DNA from: Clostridium sp. TW13
GTDB taxonomy: Bacteria; Bacillota; Clostridia; Clostridiales; Clostridiaceae
DNA length: 64,000 nucleotides
Reading direction: 5' to 3'
Assembly (NCBI RefSeq): GCF_024345225.1
Contig: NZ_BROD01000001.1
Coordinates: 682,001 to 746,000 of the forward strand
A program made the position numbers and the translations under genes. This document shows positions 52,557-62,953 of the stretch, one piece after another. Under the pieces are notes generated by a model, which saw only the letters and a list, made by a program, of their open reading frames with translations, was not told the origin of the DNA and made no database searches. How positions within the stretch are numbered: the stretch's first letter is position 1; every line of letters starts with the position of its first letter.

Positions 52557-53066
52557 ATGCAAATAGGTGAAATAAAAGAACTTATTGAAATTATAAATAA
52601 TTCTGATTTAGCATTTTTTGAGTATGACTTTGGGGATTGCCATTTAAAAATGGATAAATCCCTAACAAGAGAATATTCAGCAAAGGTTAGTGAAGGGCAT
52701 GTTAGTTCTGCATTAAAAGCAACTGAAGATACAGTAGTTGAAGCTGTGACTCAAGTACAAAAAGCTGAAAATACAGAAGTTAAAGCAGAAAAGAAAGTTG
52801 AAACAGAAGTTATAAGTGAAGAAGATTTATTTATTGTTAAATCTCCTATAGTAGGAACCTTCTATGGTGCTCCTTCAGCAGACAAAGATAACTTTGTTGA
52901 AAAAGGAAACAAGGTTAAAAAAGGTGACGTGCTTTGCATAATTGAAGCTATGAAGCTTATGAATGAGATAGAGAGTGATGTTGATGGTGAGGTTGTAGAA
53001 ATTTTAGTAAAAAATGAAGCAATGGTTGAATATGGGCAACCTCTATTCAAAATTAGGAGGGCATAA
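52557..53066 (+). CDS. accB: Biotin carboxyl carrier protein AccB
   Basis: 169 residues from the ATG at 52557, supported by AAGGTGA; the open frame extends upstream but overlaps fabF. An N-terminal helix region, an Ala/Glu/Val-rich flexible linker (about 45-95) and a biotinyl domain with Lys133 in [12 protein letters not shown] follow. It is the substrate of the BirA encoded opposite. Confidence 0.95.
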   Translation: MQIGEIKELIEIINNSDLAFFEYDFGDCHLKMDKSLTREYSAKVSEGHVSSALKATEDTVVEAVTQVQKAENTEVKAEKKVETEVISEEDLFIVKSPIVGTFYGAPSADKDNFVEKGNKVKKGDVLCIIEAMKLMNEIESDVDGEVVEILVKNEAMVEYGQPLFKIRRA

Positions 53067-53068
53067 TT

Positions 53069-53491
53069 ATGCTTAATGTTAATGAAATAAAGGAAATAAT
53101 TCCTCATAGATATCCATTTTTGTTACTTGATAGAGTAGAAGAACTAGAAGTAGGCGTTAGAGCAGTTGGAACAAAGAATGTTACTGTGAATGAACCTTTC
53201 TTTCAAGGACATTTTCCAAATGAACCTGTAATGCCAGGAGTTTTAATTGTGGAAGCCCTAGCTCAATTAGGAGCTGTGGCTATCCTTAGCAAGGAAGAAT
53301 TTAAAGGCAAAACTGCATATTTTGCAGGTATTGAAAAGGCAAGATTTAAGAGAAAAGTAGTTCCTGGTGATGTGTTAAAGCTAGAAGTTGAAATAATAAA
53401 AATGAAGGGTAAAATTGGCATAGGCAAAGCACTAGCTACAGTAGATGGAGTTAAGGCTTGCGAGGGAGAAATCTTATTTGCTATAGGTTAG
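53069..53491 (+). CDS. fabZ: 3-hydroxyacyl-ACP dehydratase FabZ
   Basis: 140-residue hotdog fold. [13 protein letters not shown] at the start, the catalytic His in [12 protein letters not shown] and the Glu in VEALAQ. It dehydrates 3-hydroxyacyl-ACP. Its position between accB and accC is typical of Firmicutes. Confidence 0.96.
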   Translation: MLNVNEIKEIIPHRYPFLLLDRVEELEVGVRAVGTKNVTVNEPFFQGHFPNEPVMPGVLIVEALAQLGAVAILSKEEFKGKTAYFAGIEKARFKRKVVPGDVLKLEVEIIKMKGKIGIGKALATVDGVKACEGEILFAIG

Positions 53492-53500
53492 GTGATAGTT

Positions 53501-54847
53501 ATGATAAAGAAGATTCTAATTGCTAACAGAGGAGAAATTGCAGTAAGAGTTATTAGAGCTTGTAGAGAAATAGGCATAGCAACAGTAGCTGTTTATTCAG
53601 AAATTGATAGTGATGCTCTTCATGTACAGTTAGCAGATGAAGCAGTATGTATAGGACCGGCATCTTCAAGAGACAGCTATTTAAATATACAAAATATATT
53701 AAGTGCTTGTGTGTTAACAGGAGCTGATGCAGTACATCCTGGATTTGGATTTTTATCAGAGAACAGTAAGTTTGCAAAAATGTGTGCTGAGTGCAACATA
53801 AAGTTTATTGGTCCTAATTATGATGCTATTGAACTTATGGGAAATAAGGCTAAGGCTAGAGAAATAATGAAAGCAGCTGATGTTCCAGTGGTCCCAGGTT
53901 ATGAAGGGAAAATAGAAGACGAAAATCAAGCACTTTCTATCGCAAAGGAAATTGAATTTCCTGTAATGATAAAGGCAGCAGCTGGTGGTGGTGGTAAAGG
54001 AATAAGAATTGCATTCAACGAAGAAGAATTTTTATCAGGATACAATACCGCTAAGTCTGAAGCTAAGGTGAATTTTGGTGATGATACAATATATATTGAA
54101 AAATATATACAACATCCAAAGCATATTGAAATTCAGATAATTGGTGATGAACATGGAAATGTAGTTCACTTAGGAGAAAGAGATTGCTCAGCCCAAAGAA
54201 AAAATCAAAAGGTGCTAGAAGAAGCTCCATCTACAGTTTTAACTGAGGAAACCAGAAATATGATGGGGGAAATAGCCAAAAGGGCTGCAAAGGCAGTAAA
54301 CTATAATAGCGTAGGTACCATAGAATTCCTTTATGAAAGTACAGGAAGGTTTTACTTTATGGAAATGAATACTAGAATACAAGTAGAACATCCAATCACA
54401 GAGATGGTTACAGGAATAGACTTAATTAAAGAGCAAATAAGTGTAGCTGATGGAAATGAATTATCATTTAGTCAAGATGACATAGTACTAAGTGGACATT
54501 CCATTGAATGTAGAATAAATGCAGAAGATCCAAAGGCAAACTTTAGACCTTGTCCAGGTCTTATAGAAGCAGTTAATTTTCCAGGTGGTTTTGGTGTTAG
54601 AGTTGATTCAGCTATTTATGGCGGATATAAAATACCACATTGTTATGATTCAATGATTGCTAAATTGATTGTACATGGAAAAACTAGAAATGAAGCCATT
54701 AATAAAATGAAGAGGGCTCTTGCTGAATTTGCTATAGAGGGAGTTACAACCAATATAGATTTTCAGTATGAAATACTTAACAGTGAAGAGTTTGTTAATG
54801 GTAGTTATGATACGTCATTTTTAACAGAAAAGTTGGTGAATAGATAA
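53501..54847 (+). CDS. accC: Biotin carboxylase AccC
   Basis: 448 residues from the ATG at 53501, with AGGTGAT five bases upstream; a GTG at 53492 overlaps that site. ATP-grasp enzyme: [16 protein letters not shown], the Gly-rich loop [41 protein letters not shown]. It carboxylates the biotin on AccB. Its stop overlaps the accD start by one base. Confidence 0.97.
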   Translation: MIKKILIANRGEIAVRVIRACREIGIATVAVYSEIDSDALHVQLADEAVCIGPASSRDSYLNIQNILSACVLTGADAVHPGFGFLSENSKFAKMCAECNIKFIGPNYDAIELMGNKAKAREIMKAADVPVVPGYEGKIEDENQALSIAKEIEFPVMIKAAAGGGGKGIRIAFNEEEFLSGYNTAKSEAKVNFGDDTIYIEKYIQHPKHIEIQIIGDEHGNVVHLGERDCSAQRKNQKVLEEAPSTVLTEETRNMMGEIAKRAAKAVNYNSVGTIEFLYESTGRFYFMEMNTRIQVEHPITEMVTGIDLIKEQISVADGNELSFSQDDIVLSGHSIECRINAEDPKANFRPCPGLIEAVNFPGGFGVRVDSAIYGGYKIPHCYDSMIAKLIVHGKTRNEAINKMKRALAEFAIEGVTTNIDFQYEILNSEEFVNGSYDTSFLTEKLVNR

Positions 54848-55719
54848 TGCTAAAAGATTTGTTAGGAAAAAGAAAGTATATAACCATTCAGACCATTGAT
54901 TTGAATAGCAAAATTAATGAGGCAGATAAACCAAGTATACCAAATGGAATGTGGAGTAAATGCCCTGAATGTGGAACAATTTTATATACAGAAGATTTAA
55001 AAAGTAATCTTAAGGTATGCTCAAAGTGCTCTTATCATTTTAGATTAGAAGCAAAAGAAAGAATTGAATTCACTTTGGATGAAGGAAGTTTTAGAGAATT
55101 TCCTAATAAAATCGTTGGCAGAAATCCTCTAGATTTTAAGGGCTATGATGAAAAAATACAGAGCATGAAAACCAGTACTGGAATTGATGAGGCTGTGATT
55201 ACTGGAGAAGGTACTATAGGATCACATAAAACAGTGATTGCCATAATGGATAGTCATTTTATGATGGGCAGCATGGGAACTGTAGTTGGTGAAAAGATAA
55301 CAAGAGCTGTGGAGTACGCAACAGAAAAAAAATTACCTATAATAATTTTTACTACTTCAGGTGGAGCTAGAATGCAAGAAGGAATTTTTTCTTTAATGCA
55401 AATGGCTAAAATAAGTGGAGCTATACATCGTCATAATGAACAAGGACTTTTATATATAACTGTGCTTACTGATCCAACTACTGGTGGGGTTACAGCTAGC
55501 TTTGCCATGGAAGGTGATATTATCATAAGTGAGCCTAAAGCACTTATTGGTTTTGCAGGTAGAAGAGTAATTGAAAACACTATTAATGAAAAGTTACCTG
55601 ATGATTTTCAAAAGGCTGAGTTTTTACTACAAAAAGGATTTGTTGACAAAATTACAGACAGAAGAGAAATGAGAAAGACCTTATCAAGAATCTTGGATTT
55701 ACATGAGGTGAGAAAATGA
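54847..55719 (+). CDS. accD: Acetyl-CoA carboxylase carboxyltransferase beta subunit AccD
   Basis: 290 residues. The N-terminal zinc ribbon has two Cys pairs (CPEC, CSKC) 15-16 residues apart, followed by a crotonase-like fold with [20 protein letters not shown] and [13 protein letters not shown]. It forms the carboxyltransferase with AccA. It overlaps accC by 1 bp and accA by 4 bp. Confidence 0.97.
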   Translation: MLKDLLGKRKYITIQTIDLNSKINEADKPSIPNGMWSKCPECGTILYTEDLKSNLKVCSKCSYHFRLEAKERIEFTLDEGSFREFPNKIVGRNPLDFKGYDEKIQSMKTSTGIDEAVITGEGTIGSHKTVIAIMDSHFMMGSMGTVVGEKITRAVEYATEKKLPIIIFTTSGGARMQEGIFSLMQMAKISGAIHRHNEQGLLYITVLTDPTTGGVTASFAMEGDIIISEPKALIGFAGRRVIENTINEKLPDDFQKAEFLLQKGFVDKITDRREMRKTLSRILDLHEVRK

Positions 55720-56519
55720 GTAGAAGATTAATAAGAACAATGAGTGCTTGGGAAAAGCTAACTACAGCTAGACTAAGTGAAAGACCAAATGTTCAATTTT
55801 ATATTAAAAACATTTTTGATAATTTTATAGAACTTCATGGAGATAGGGGTTACGGAGATGATAAGGCTGTAATTGGAGGTATCGCTTCAATCAGTGGTAT
55901 GGCTGTTACTGTAGTTGGTATTGCAAAAGGACAAAGTACTAAGGAAAACATAGAAAGAAACTTTGGTATGCCTCATCCAGAAGGATATAGAAAAGCATTA
56001 AGATTAATGAAGCAGGCAGAAAAGTTTAAAAGACCTATAATTTGTTTTATAGATACTCCTGGTGCTTTTTGTGGTGTAGGAGCTGAAGAAAGAGGTCAAG
56101 GTCATGCAATTGCCACAAATTTAGTCGAAATGATGGGGCTTAAGGTTCCAATCATTTCAATTGTAATTGGAGAAGGTGGAAGTGGAGGTGCTTTAGCCTT
56201 AGGTGTAGCTGATAAGGTTTGGATGTTAGAACATGCAATTTACTCTATACTTTCACCAGAAGGATTTGCAACTATCTTGTGGAAGGATTCTTCAAGAGCT
56301 AAGGAAGCAGCTGGAGTCATGAAGATAACAGCTCAAGATTTACTTGATTTTAATATAATTGATGATATAATCAGAGAACCTTTTGGAGGAGCTCATAAGA
56401 ATCCTGAAATTGTAGCAAGAAACCTAAAAAGAAATTTAGTAAGTGAAATTAATAATTTACTAACAAAAAGTGTTGAAGAACTTCTAGAAGAACGATACAA
56501 GAAGTTTAGAAATATGTAG
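55716..56519 (+). CDS. accA: Acetyl-CoA carboxylase carboxyltransferase alpha subunit AccA
   Basis: 267 residues. [33 protein letters not shown] and [20 protein letters not shown] are the family core. The N-terminus is shorter than in E. coli AccA (319 residues), as is common in Firmicutes. Last gene of the fab-acc operon, followed by a strong terminator. Confidence 0.97.
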   Translation: MSRRLIRTMSAWEKLTTARLSERPNVQFYIKNIFDNFIELHGDRGYGDDKAVIGGIASISGMAVTVVGIAKGQSTKENIERNFGMPHPEGYRKALRLMKQAEKFKRPIICFIDTPGAFCGVGAEERGQGHAIATNLVEMMGLKVPIISIVIGEGGSGGALALGVADKVWMLEHAIYSILSPEGFATILWKDSSRAKEAAGVMKITAQDLLDFNIIDDIIREPFGGAHKNPEIVARNLKRNLVSEINNLLTKSVEELLEERYKKFRNM

Positions 56520-56522
56520 AAA

Positions 56523-56560
56523 AATAACAATGTACTCATGGTACATTGTTATTTTTTTGC
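56523..56560 (+). terminator. Terminator of the fab-acc operon
   Basis: Stem AATAACAATGTAC/GTACATTGTTATT with a 5-base loop, then TTTTTT. Confidence 0.93.
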
Positions 56561-56594
56561 AGTTGTTTTATTGAAAGTTTTAAATTATTAAAGA

Positions 56595-56618
56595 TAAATT
56601 AGCAAATCTGCTAATTTA
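56595..56618. promoter_or_regulatory. Operator-like palindrome upstream of cellobiose phosphorylase
   Basis: Perfect 10-bp inverted repeat TAAATTAGCA-AATC-TGCTAATTTA, about 130 bp before the gene. The binding protein is unknown. Confidence 0.45.
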
Positions 56619-56748
56619 CAAAAAAATATACGTTTACACTTGATAAATAAAGGTTTATGTTGCATAATTTAATTGTTAATGTCTTGATTCAAATTGAGGG
56701 GATTTTGATTCTAAGAATTAAAATAAAAAATTTGGAGGAGATAACATT

Positions 56749-59184
56749 ATGAAATTTGGTTATTTTGATGATGTGAATCGTGAATATGTAATTAATACAC
56801 CTAAAACACCTTATCCATGGATAAACTACTTAGGAAATGAGGACTTTTTTGGATTAATTTCTAATACAAGTGGGGGATATTGTTTCTATAAGGATGCTAG
56901 ACTTAGAAGAATAACAAGATATAGATACAACAATGTTCCTATAGATAATGGTGGAAGATACTTCTATGTATATGATAATGGAGATGTTTGGTCTCATACT
57001 TGGAAACCAGTAAAGAAGGAATTATCTTTCTATGAATGTAGACATGGTTTAGGATATTCTAAATTCGCTGGAGAAAGAAATGGAATTAGAATAGATCAAT
57101 TATCATTTGTTCCATTACACTTTAGTGGAGAAGTTGAAAAAATTACTGTTAAAAATACATCATCTGAGAACAAGTCAATTAAACTTTTCTCATTTGTAGA
57201 ATTCTGTTTATGGGATGCAAACGATGATAGCACAAATTTCCAAAGAAACTTCAGTACTGGTGAAGTAGAAGTTGAAGATTCAGTAATTTATCATAAAACA
57301 GAATATAAAGAAAGAAGAAATCATTATTCATTCTATTCTGTAAATAGCAAGATAGATGGTTTTGATACAGATAGAGATTCTTTTATAGGCTTATATAATG
57401 GCTTTGAAGATCCTCAAGCTGTAGTAGATGGACAAGCAACTAACTCTGTAGCTAGTGGTTGGTCTCCAATAGCTTCACATCAACTTAATGTTGATTTAAA
57501 ACCAGGCGAAGAAAAGACTTTCGTATTTATTCTTGGTTATGTAGAAAATGCTGAAGAGGATAAATGGGAAAGCAAAGGAGTTATAAATAAGACTAAGGCA
57601 AGAGCTATGGTAACTTCTTTAGATAATGAAGAAAAAGTGGACAAAGCTTTTGAAGAATTAAAAGCATACTGGGATAAGCTTTTATCACACTATACTTTAG
57701 ATAGCAATGATGAAAAATTAAATAGAATGGTTAACATATGGAACCCATATCAATGTATGATTACTTTTAATATGTCAAGAAGTGCATCTTACTTTGAATC
57801 AGGAATTGGTAGAGGAATGGGCTTTAGAGATTCTAATCAAGATTTATTAGGATTTGTACATCAAATTCCTGAAAGAGCTAGAGAAAGAATCATCGATATA
57901 GCATCAACTCAATTTGAAGATGGTGGATGCTATCACCAATATCAACCTTTAACAAAGAAGGGCAACAATGATATCGGTAGTGGATTTAATGATGACCCAC
58001 TATGGTTAATCCTTGGAGTAACAGCTTACATTAAGGAAACAGGAGATACAGCAATATTAGATGAACAAGTGCCATTTGATTGTGATCCAAACAATACAGC
58101 TACATTGTTCCATCACTTAAAAGTATCTTTTGACCATGTAGTAAACAATCTAGGATCACACGGACTACCACTAATTGGACGTGCTGACTGGAATGATTGC
58201 TTAAACTTAAACTGTTTCTCATCAACACCAGGAGAACCATTCCAAACTACTGAAAACAAGGAAGATGGTACTGCTGAATCTGTTTTAATAGCAGGTATGT
58301 TTGTATTTATAGGCAAGGAATATATAGATTTATGTAATGAACTTGGAAAAGCTGATGAAGCTAAAAGAGCAGCAGAACATGTTGAAAACATGAGAAAGGC
58401 TGTATTAAGAGATGGATATGATGGAGAATGGTTCTTAAGAGCTTATGACTATTTTGGTAATAAGATCGGAAGTAATGAAAATGAAGAAGGAAAGATATTC
58501 ATCGAATCTCAAGGATTCTGTGTAATGGGCGGTATTGGTGTTGAAGAAGGATTAGCTGAGAAGGCTTTAAATTCTGTAATTGAAAGATTAGACACTAAAT
58601 ATGGTATTGTGCTTAACAGTCCAGCCTTCACAAAGTATTATATTGAGATGGGTGAAATCTCAACTTATCCAGCAGGATACAAAGAAAATGCAGGTATATT
58701 CTGCCACAACAATCCATGGATAGCTTGCGCTGAAACTGTAATCGGACGTGGAGATAGAGCTTTCGAAGTTTACAAGAAGATAGCTCCAGCTTACTTAGAA
58801 GAAATAAGTGACATCCACAAGACTGAACCATATGTTTATTCACAAATGGTTGCAGGTAAGGACGCTGTTAGACATGGAGAAGCTAAGAACTCATGGTTAA
58901 CAGGAACAGCAGCATGGAACTTCATAACAATTTCTCAATGGATATTAGGTATCAAACCTGATTACAGAGGATTAAAAGTAGATCCATGTATACCAAAGGA
59001 TTGGAAAGAATACAAGATAAACAGAACTTTCAAGGGCTGTGACTACGAAATAACTATCAAAAACCCTAATGCAGTTTGCAAAGGTGTAAAACAAATGATA
59101 GTTGACGGCAAAGCAGTAGAAGGAAATGTAATTCCAAACTTCACTGATAATGCAAAACATGTTGTTGAAGTAACATTGGGATAA
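56749..59184 (+). CDS. Cellobiose phosphorylase (GH94)
   Basis: 811 residues, the same length as the well-studied Clostridium thermocellum/stercorarium enzymes, and closely alike from start ([18 protein letters not shown]) to end. Phosphorolyses cellobiose to glucose 1-phosphate and glucose in the cytoplasm, saving ATP. The catalytic acid lies in [10 protein letters not shown] (about 477-486); [15 protein letters not shown] and [17 protein letters not shown] line the active site. TTGGAGGAG precedes the ATG. No transporter or other cellodextrin gene is adjacent. Confidence 0.95.
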   Translation: MKFGYFDDVNREYVINTPKTPYPWINYLGNEDFFGLISNTSGGYCFYKDARLRRITRYRYNNVPIDNGGRYFYVYDNGDVWSHTWKPVKKELSFYECRHGLGYSKFAGERNGIRIDQLSFVPLHFSGEVEKITVKNTSSENKSIKLFSFVEFCLWDANDDSTNFQRNFSTGEVEVEDSVIYHKTEYKERRNHYSFYSVNSKIDGFDTDRDSFIGLYNGFEDPQAVVDGQATNSVASGWSPIASHQLNVDLKPGEEKTFVFILGYVENAEEDKWESKGVINKTKARAMVTSLDNEEKVDKAFEELKAYWDKLLSHYTLDSNDEKLNRMVNIWNPYQCMITFNMSRSASYFESGIGRGMGFRDSNQDLLGFVHQIPERARERIIDIASTQFEDGGCYHQYQPLTKKGNNDIGSGFNDDPLWLILGVTAYIKETGDTAILDEQVPFDCDPNNTATLFHHLKVSFDHVVNNLGSHGLPLIGRADWNDCLNLNCFSSTPGEPFQTTENKEDGTAESVLIAGMFVFIGKEYIDLCNELGKADEAKRAAEHVENMRKAVLRDGYDGEWFLRAYDYFGNKIGSNENEEGKIFIESQGFCVMGGIGVEEGLAEKALNSVIERLDTKYGIVLNSPAFTKYYIEMGEISTYPAGYKENAGIFCHNNPWIACAETVIGRGDRAFEVYKKIAPAYLEEISDIHKTEPYVYSQMVAGKDAVRHGEAKNSWLTGTAAWNFITISQWILGIKPDYRGLKVDPCIPKDWKEYKINRTFKGCDYEITIKNPNAVCKGVKQMIVDGKAVEGNVIPNFTDNAKHVVEVTLG

Positions 59185-59221
59185 TATAGAGAAATATAAT
59201 TTAAAATAAGAAATTTATTAG

Positions 59222-59270
59222 AGAACTGTGTACAGTTAGTGTGAGAACTAATTGTATGCAGTTTTTTTGT
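59222..59270 (+). terminator. Terminator after cellobiose phosphorylase
   Basis: Inverted repeat aactgtgtacagttag/ctaattgtatgcagtt with some G-T pairs, then TTTTTTT. Confidence 0.8.
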
Positions 59271-59324
59271 ATAGACTGAAGAATAATTAAGTTCTGCCTT
59301 GGAAATTATAGATAGTAAATTGAA

Positions 59325-59520
59325 ATGCATGATATAACTGGAACAATATTTATCGTTATTGTTATAATTTTTTTCTTAATGCTTGTATTCATGATATTTA
59401 CAGCATATAAAGATATAAGAAAAAAAAGAATATAAAAACTATGTGTTTATTGCTATTACAGATGTTGCACAGATAATTGCATACTTAGTTTTAGGGAGCA
59501 TAACTTCTCTTTATTTTTGA
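59325..59520 (+). pseudogene. Small two-helix membrane protein interrupted at an A8 tract
   Basis: The first frame from the ATG at 59325 encodes MHDITGTIFIVIVIIFFLML and a basic end (YKDIRKKRI) and stops at 59435. The next frame continues coherently as EYKNYVFIAITDVAQIIAYL and ends SITSLYF at 59520. Removing one A from the A8 run at 59420-59427 joins them into about 64 residues with two membrane helices. It is a frameshifted gene, a slippery (phase-variable) gene, or a sequencing error. No strong ribosome site is seen. Confidence 0.4.
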
Positions 59521-59908
59521 ATAAAAATTGAAGTGTATAGTTTATAATAAAGTTTCTATATTATGAATTGTAGGCGATATATTGTTATCTAGCATCTGTA
59601 TAGAACTATTCCATAATAATGTTGGTGGACAAGCTACAAAAATTCGACATTTTTTTACCAACATTTAAGTGGAATAGTTCAATACGTATTTCCAAAAGTA
59701 TATATAACATTTATAGGTATATATTTATTGAGTTATCTTTAGTAGGTAATAATATGTAGTTTATTTATTGTAAAAGCTATATTATAAATTAGTTACAGCT
59801 CATATAAAAACACATCACAAAATAAAAGTATAGTTAGCAAGAAAAGACAGGATTTATATTCATAGTTGAACTATAATATAGAAAAAGGATAAGAGGAGGT
59901 AAATTCAT
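59521..59908. other. Gene-free stretch before the AraC-type gene
   Basis: It holds the second full copy of the 86-bp palindromic repeat (59599-59684) and about 220 bp of A+T-rich sequence ahead of the AraC gene. No other feature recognised. Confidence 0.5.
59599..59684. repeat. 86-bp palindromic dispersed repeat, copy 2
   Basis: Same length and layout as the unit at 3977-4062: ends TATAGAACTATTCC/GGAATAGTTCAATA (13 of 14 complementary), inner GTTGGTGGACAAG and TACCAACATTTA. Where copy 1 has a G-C pair in the terminal stem, copy 2 has A-T on both arms, so the pairing is kept. Confidence 0.7.
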
Positions 59909-60292
59909 ATGAATTATGAAGTTTGCATTAAGAGATCTATTGAGTATATAGAACAGAACCTAAATAACAAAATAGAACTTAAGGATATTGCAGATAGAGT
60001 ATTCTTATCAAAATATCATTTTCATAGAGTCTTTCACAATGTGGTTGGAGAGCCAGTTGCTGAGTATATAAGAAAAAGAAGGCTCATGGAGGCAGCAAAT
60101 GAATTATTAAATACAGAGGAGAAGATTGTTGATATAGCACTAAAGTATCAATTTAGTTCTCAAGAAGTTTTTACAAAAGCTTTTAAAAAACTTTATGGAG
60201 TACCCCCAAGAGAATTTAGAAGAAATAGAAGTAATGTTGTTTCAATGAGTGGAAAAAGTAGAATTCCAAGCCAGCTTTCTATGGTTGCTTAG
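59909..60292 (+). CDS. AraC-family regulator consisting of the DNA-binding domain only
   Basis: 127 residues with two helix-turn-helix motifs: LKDIADRVFLSKYHFHRVFH and IVDIALKYQFSSQEVFTKAF, ending with the family signature KLYGVPPREFRR. There is no ligand domain, so it resembles SoxS/MarA-size regulators controlled by their own abundance. GAGGAGG precedes the ATG. Possible targets are cbpA upstream or clpP downstream; neither is proven. Confidence 0.9.
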   Translation: MNYEVCIKRSIEYIEQNLNNKIELKDIADRVFLSKYHFHRVFHNVVGEPVAEYIRKRRLMEAANELLNTEEKIVDIALKYQFSSQEVFTKAFKKLYGVPPREFRRNRSNVVSMSGKSRIPSQLSMVA

Positions 60293-60391
60293 GCATTTAA
60301 AAAATATCTATCATATCTTTGGAATTGTTATTTATTTTCACATGTTTTAATATGCAAAGATTATTCAATAATAATATGTGAGGTGTTAAAA

Positions 60392-60982
60392 ATGGGTTAT
60401 GTACCAATAGTTATTGAACAAACCAATAGAGGAGAACGTTCTTATGACATCTATTCTAGGTTATTAAATGATAGAATAATAATGTTAAGTGGAGAGGTAA
60501 CTGACGATTCAGCAAATATTATTGTTGCACAGATGCTTTTTCTTGAATCTGTATCTCCAGATGAAGACATCAGCTTTTATATAAATAGTCCAGGAGGGTC
60601 TATTACAGCTGGAATGGCTATATATGATACAATGCAGCTAATAAAACCAGATGTATCTACAATCTGTGTTGGTCTTGCAGCAAGTATGGGTTCATTCTTA
60701 TTAACAGCAGGAGCAAAAGGAAAAAGATTTGCTCTTCCTAACAGCGAAATCTTGATTCATCAACCATCAGTTTATGGAGGATTTAAAGGTCAAGCAACAG
60801 ATATTGAAATCCATACAAAATGGCTCCTTAATACCAAGAGAAAGTTAAATAAAATATATAGTGAAAGAACAGGGCAGACAATTGAGAAAATAGAAAATGA
60901 TATGGAAAGAGATTTCTTCATGTCTGCTGAGGAAGCTAAGGACTATGGAATTATAGATAAAATTTTATTAAAGGCATCTTGA
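60392..60982 (+). CDS. clpP: ClpP-family serine protease subunit (orphan copy)
   Basis: 196 residues from the ATG at 60392, with GTGAGGTG upstream. Catalytic Ser98 ([11 protein letters not shown]), His123 (ILIHQPSV) and Asp near 174 ([11 protein letters not shown]). [20 protein letters not shown] is the oxyanion-side signature. It forms a tetradecamer fed by Clp ATPases. No tig, clpX or lon gene lies next to it, so this is probably a second ClpP beside the usual clpPX locus. Confidence 0.93.
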   Translation: MGYVPIVIEQTNRGERSYDIYSRLLNDRIIMLSGEVTDDSANIIVAQMLFLESVSPDEDISFYINSPGGSITAGMAIYDTMQLIKPDVSTICVGLAASMGSFLLTAGAKGKRFALPNSEILIHQPSVYGGFKGQATDIEIHTKWLLNTKRKLNKIYSERTGQTIEKIENDMERDFFMSAEEAKDYGIIDKILLKAS

Positions 60983-61248
60983 AAAAATAAGTAAGTTCAG
61001 ATACTAGCCTATTTAGTTCTAGGTGTCTAAGAAAAAGTTCATTATATAAAGATAAGAAATAATGAAAAATATAGTGTGGATTATTAACTCTATTGGTAAT
61101 CAAAAGTAATTGAATGCTGATTTTTACTATATATATGTTTATATTGGGTTATATATAAATATTTTCAGAGGTTTATAGATTTATATGTGGTGTTTCATAG
61201 AATTATAATAAATCCATAAAACATATAAACCTAGTTGGAAATTTAAAT

Positions 61249-61860
61249 TTATTTAGAAACGTAAGGGTTATCTTTTATATGAAATCTCCACAGAAAATCT
61301 CTAGCCTCTTCTGCATAGTCAATGCCAATTCTTTTGGAGTCTACAATATCAGTTAGGGAAATTTCTTCTCCACCTTCTAAGTAGAAATCTTCACTTGTAG
61401 TTAAGTCTTCCCAATTATTAGTTTTATTTATGGACATGGCTATGCAAAGCTTTCCTGGACCATTAGTTAGATTTTTAATCTGCGCTTTCTTTAATTCAGA
61501 ATAAGATTTTTTATATCTTAGGAGGGACATGTATTCTAAATCATTTACTGGTTCTAAAGCCCGAATTAGAACTCCCTCTCCTTCATTTTCTTTTCCTGAA
61601 ATTATATTAAAACAGTTATACATACCGTAAATGAAAAAAACATACGAAATTCCAGCAGGTCCGAAAAGAGGAGCTGTTCTTTCTGTTCGTCTATTGTTGT
61701 AAGCATGAGAAGCTTTATCCAGTGCTCCAATGTAAGCTTCAGTTTCTACGATTTTACCTTTAAGAATATGTCCATCTACCTTATGTACAAGAATTTTACC
61801 AAGCAAATCTTTAGATAAAAGCAAAGCATCTTTATCATAAAAATCTTTAGTTAATCTCAT
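61249..61860 (-). CDS. 3-methyladenine DNA glycosylase (AAG/MPG family)
   Basis: 203 residues from the ATG at 61860, with GAAGGTG six bases upstream; the GTG at 61869 overlaps the site. Removes alkylated and deaminated purines. LSKDLLGKILVHKV, the catalytic Glu in IVETEAYIGALDKASHA, FGPAGISYVFFIYGMYNCFNI, LIRALEP and NLTNGPGKLCIAM are the family core. Monocistronic. Confidence 0.93.
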   Translation of the reverse strand: MRLTKDFYDKDALLLSKDLLGKILVHKVDGHILKGKIVETEAYIGALDKASHAYNNRRTERTAPLFGPAGISYVFFIYGMYNCFNIISGKENEGEGVLIRALEPVNDLEYMSLLRYKKSYSELKKAQIKNLTNGPGKLCIAMSINKTNNWEDLTTSEDFYLEGGEEISLTDIVDSKRIGIDYAEEARDFLWRFHIKDNPYVSK

Positions 61861-62112
61861 CAAATTCACCTTCTATCTAATATATATTATCTAGTTTGAC
61901 TTTAGGAAAAATAATTATTCATTGTCTTAATTAATTATACTCAAATGAATAATAAGTTTGAATGCTTATAAAAATTAAATGATATTAGAACCTTGAATTT
62001 CAAAATTAACTGTTAAGGTGTATAATCAACTTAGAATTTGCAATGAAAACAGGATATATTTTTTAGAATTAAGCATTGTAATATATAAAGTTATAGTTAG
62101 AGGTGTAGAAGT

Positions 62113-62757
62113 ATGTACAAAGCAGTTATTTTTGATTTAGATGGAACATTATTAAACTCTCTAGGAGATCTAGCAGCAGCTTCAAATTATGGTTTAAAGA
62201 AATGTGGTTATAAAGTTCATGATGTTGATAAATATAAGACTTTTGTTGGAGATGGACGATATAAATTAATTGAAAGAGTGCTTCCAGAAGAAGAAAGAAC
62301 TCCTGAGACTATAGATAAGGTCTTAACTTTATTTAATGAATACTATGGAGAGCACATGATTGATATGACAAAACCTTATGAAGGAATTGCCCAGTTGCTA
62401 GATGAATTAAAAGCGAAAGGCATAAACATAGCTGTGGTTTCAAACAAACCTCATGAGTTTACAACAGAAATAGTTACAAAGTTCTTTGGAGATAGATTTG
62501 ATATTATTTTTGGACATAGAGAGGGATATAAGGCAAAGCCAGATCCAGCAGCTGTATTAGAGGTAATAAGGGAGTTTGGATTTGCTAAGGAAGAATGTTT
62601 ATATGTTGGAGATTCTAATGTTGATATAAAAACAGCAAAGAATTCAGGCTTAAAATCAGTAGGAGTTTTATGGGGGTTTAGAAGCAAGGAAGAGTTAGAA
62701 AAAGAAGGAGCAGATTATATAGCTGCTAATGTAGAAGAATTGAAAAACTTAATATAA
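62113..62757 (+). CDS. HAD-superfamily hydrolase, phosphoglycolate phosphatase type
   Basis: 214 residues. Motif I DLDGTLLNS with nucleophile Asp, a helical cap, motif II VVSNKP, the Lys in KAKPDPAAV and motif IV YVGDSNVDIKTAKN. It is closest in layout to Gph/PpaX-like phosphatases; the substrate is not fixed by sequence. AGAGGTG precedes the ATG. Confidence 0.88.
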   Translation: MYKAVIFDLDGTLLNSLGDLAAASNYGLKKCGYKVHDVDKYKTFVGDGRYKLIERVLPEEERTPETIDKVLTLFNEYYGEHMIDMTKPYEGIAQLLDELKAKGINIAVVSNKPHEFTTEIVTKFFGDRFDIIFGHREGYKAKPDPAAVLEVIREFGFAKEECLYVGDSNVDIKTAKNSGLKSVGVLWGFRSKEELEKEGADYIAANVEELKNLI

Positions 62758-62769
62758 ATTTTATATTAG

Positions 62770-62800
62770 AAAAGTCATAATTTTTATGACTTTTTATTTT
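62770..62800 (+). terminator. Terminator after the HAD phosphatase
   Basis: Stem aaaagtcata/tatgactttt followed by T-rich sequence. Confidence 0.85.
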
Positions 62801-62871
62801 TACATTAAGAAAATTAACATAAACACTAAAAATAAAAATATATTCAAAATCATATGGCATTTTCCAAAAAT

Positions 62872-62930
62872 GGTGATATAATAATATCTGTAAACGGTAT
62901 CTAAGGTCAAAACATTTTGGAAACGTTTCC
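62872..62930 (+). promoter_or_regulatory. Promoter with cre-like operator upstream of the pullulanase-like gene
   Basis: TGATATAAT (62874-62882) is an extended -10; the -35 is weak. Downstream, GGAAACGTTTCC (62919-62930) is a perfect 12-bp palindrome within TTGGAAACGTTTCCGA. It matches the LacI/CcpA cre pattern and would act as a roadblock for catabolite repression. Confidence 0.65.
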
Positions 62931-62953
62931 GAAAATATTACAGGGGGGATAAT

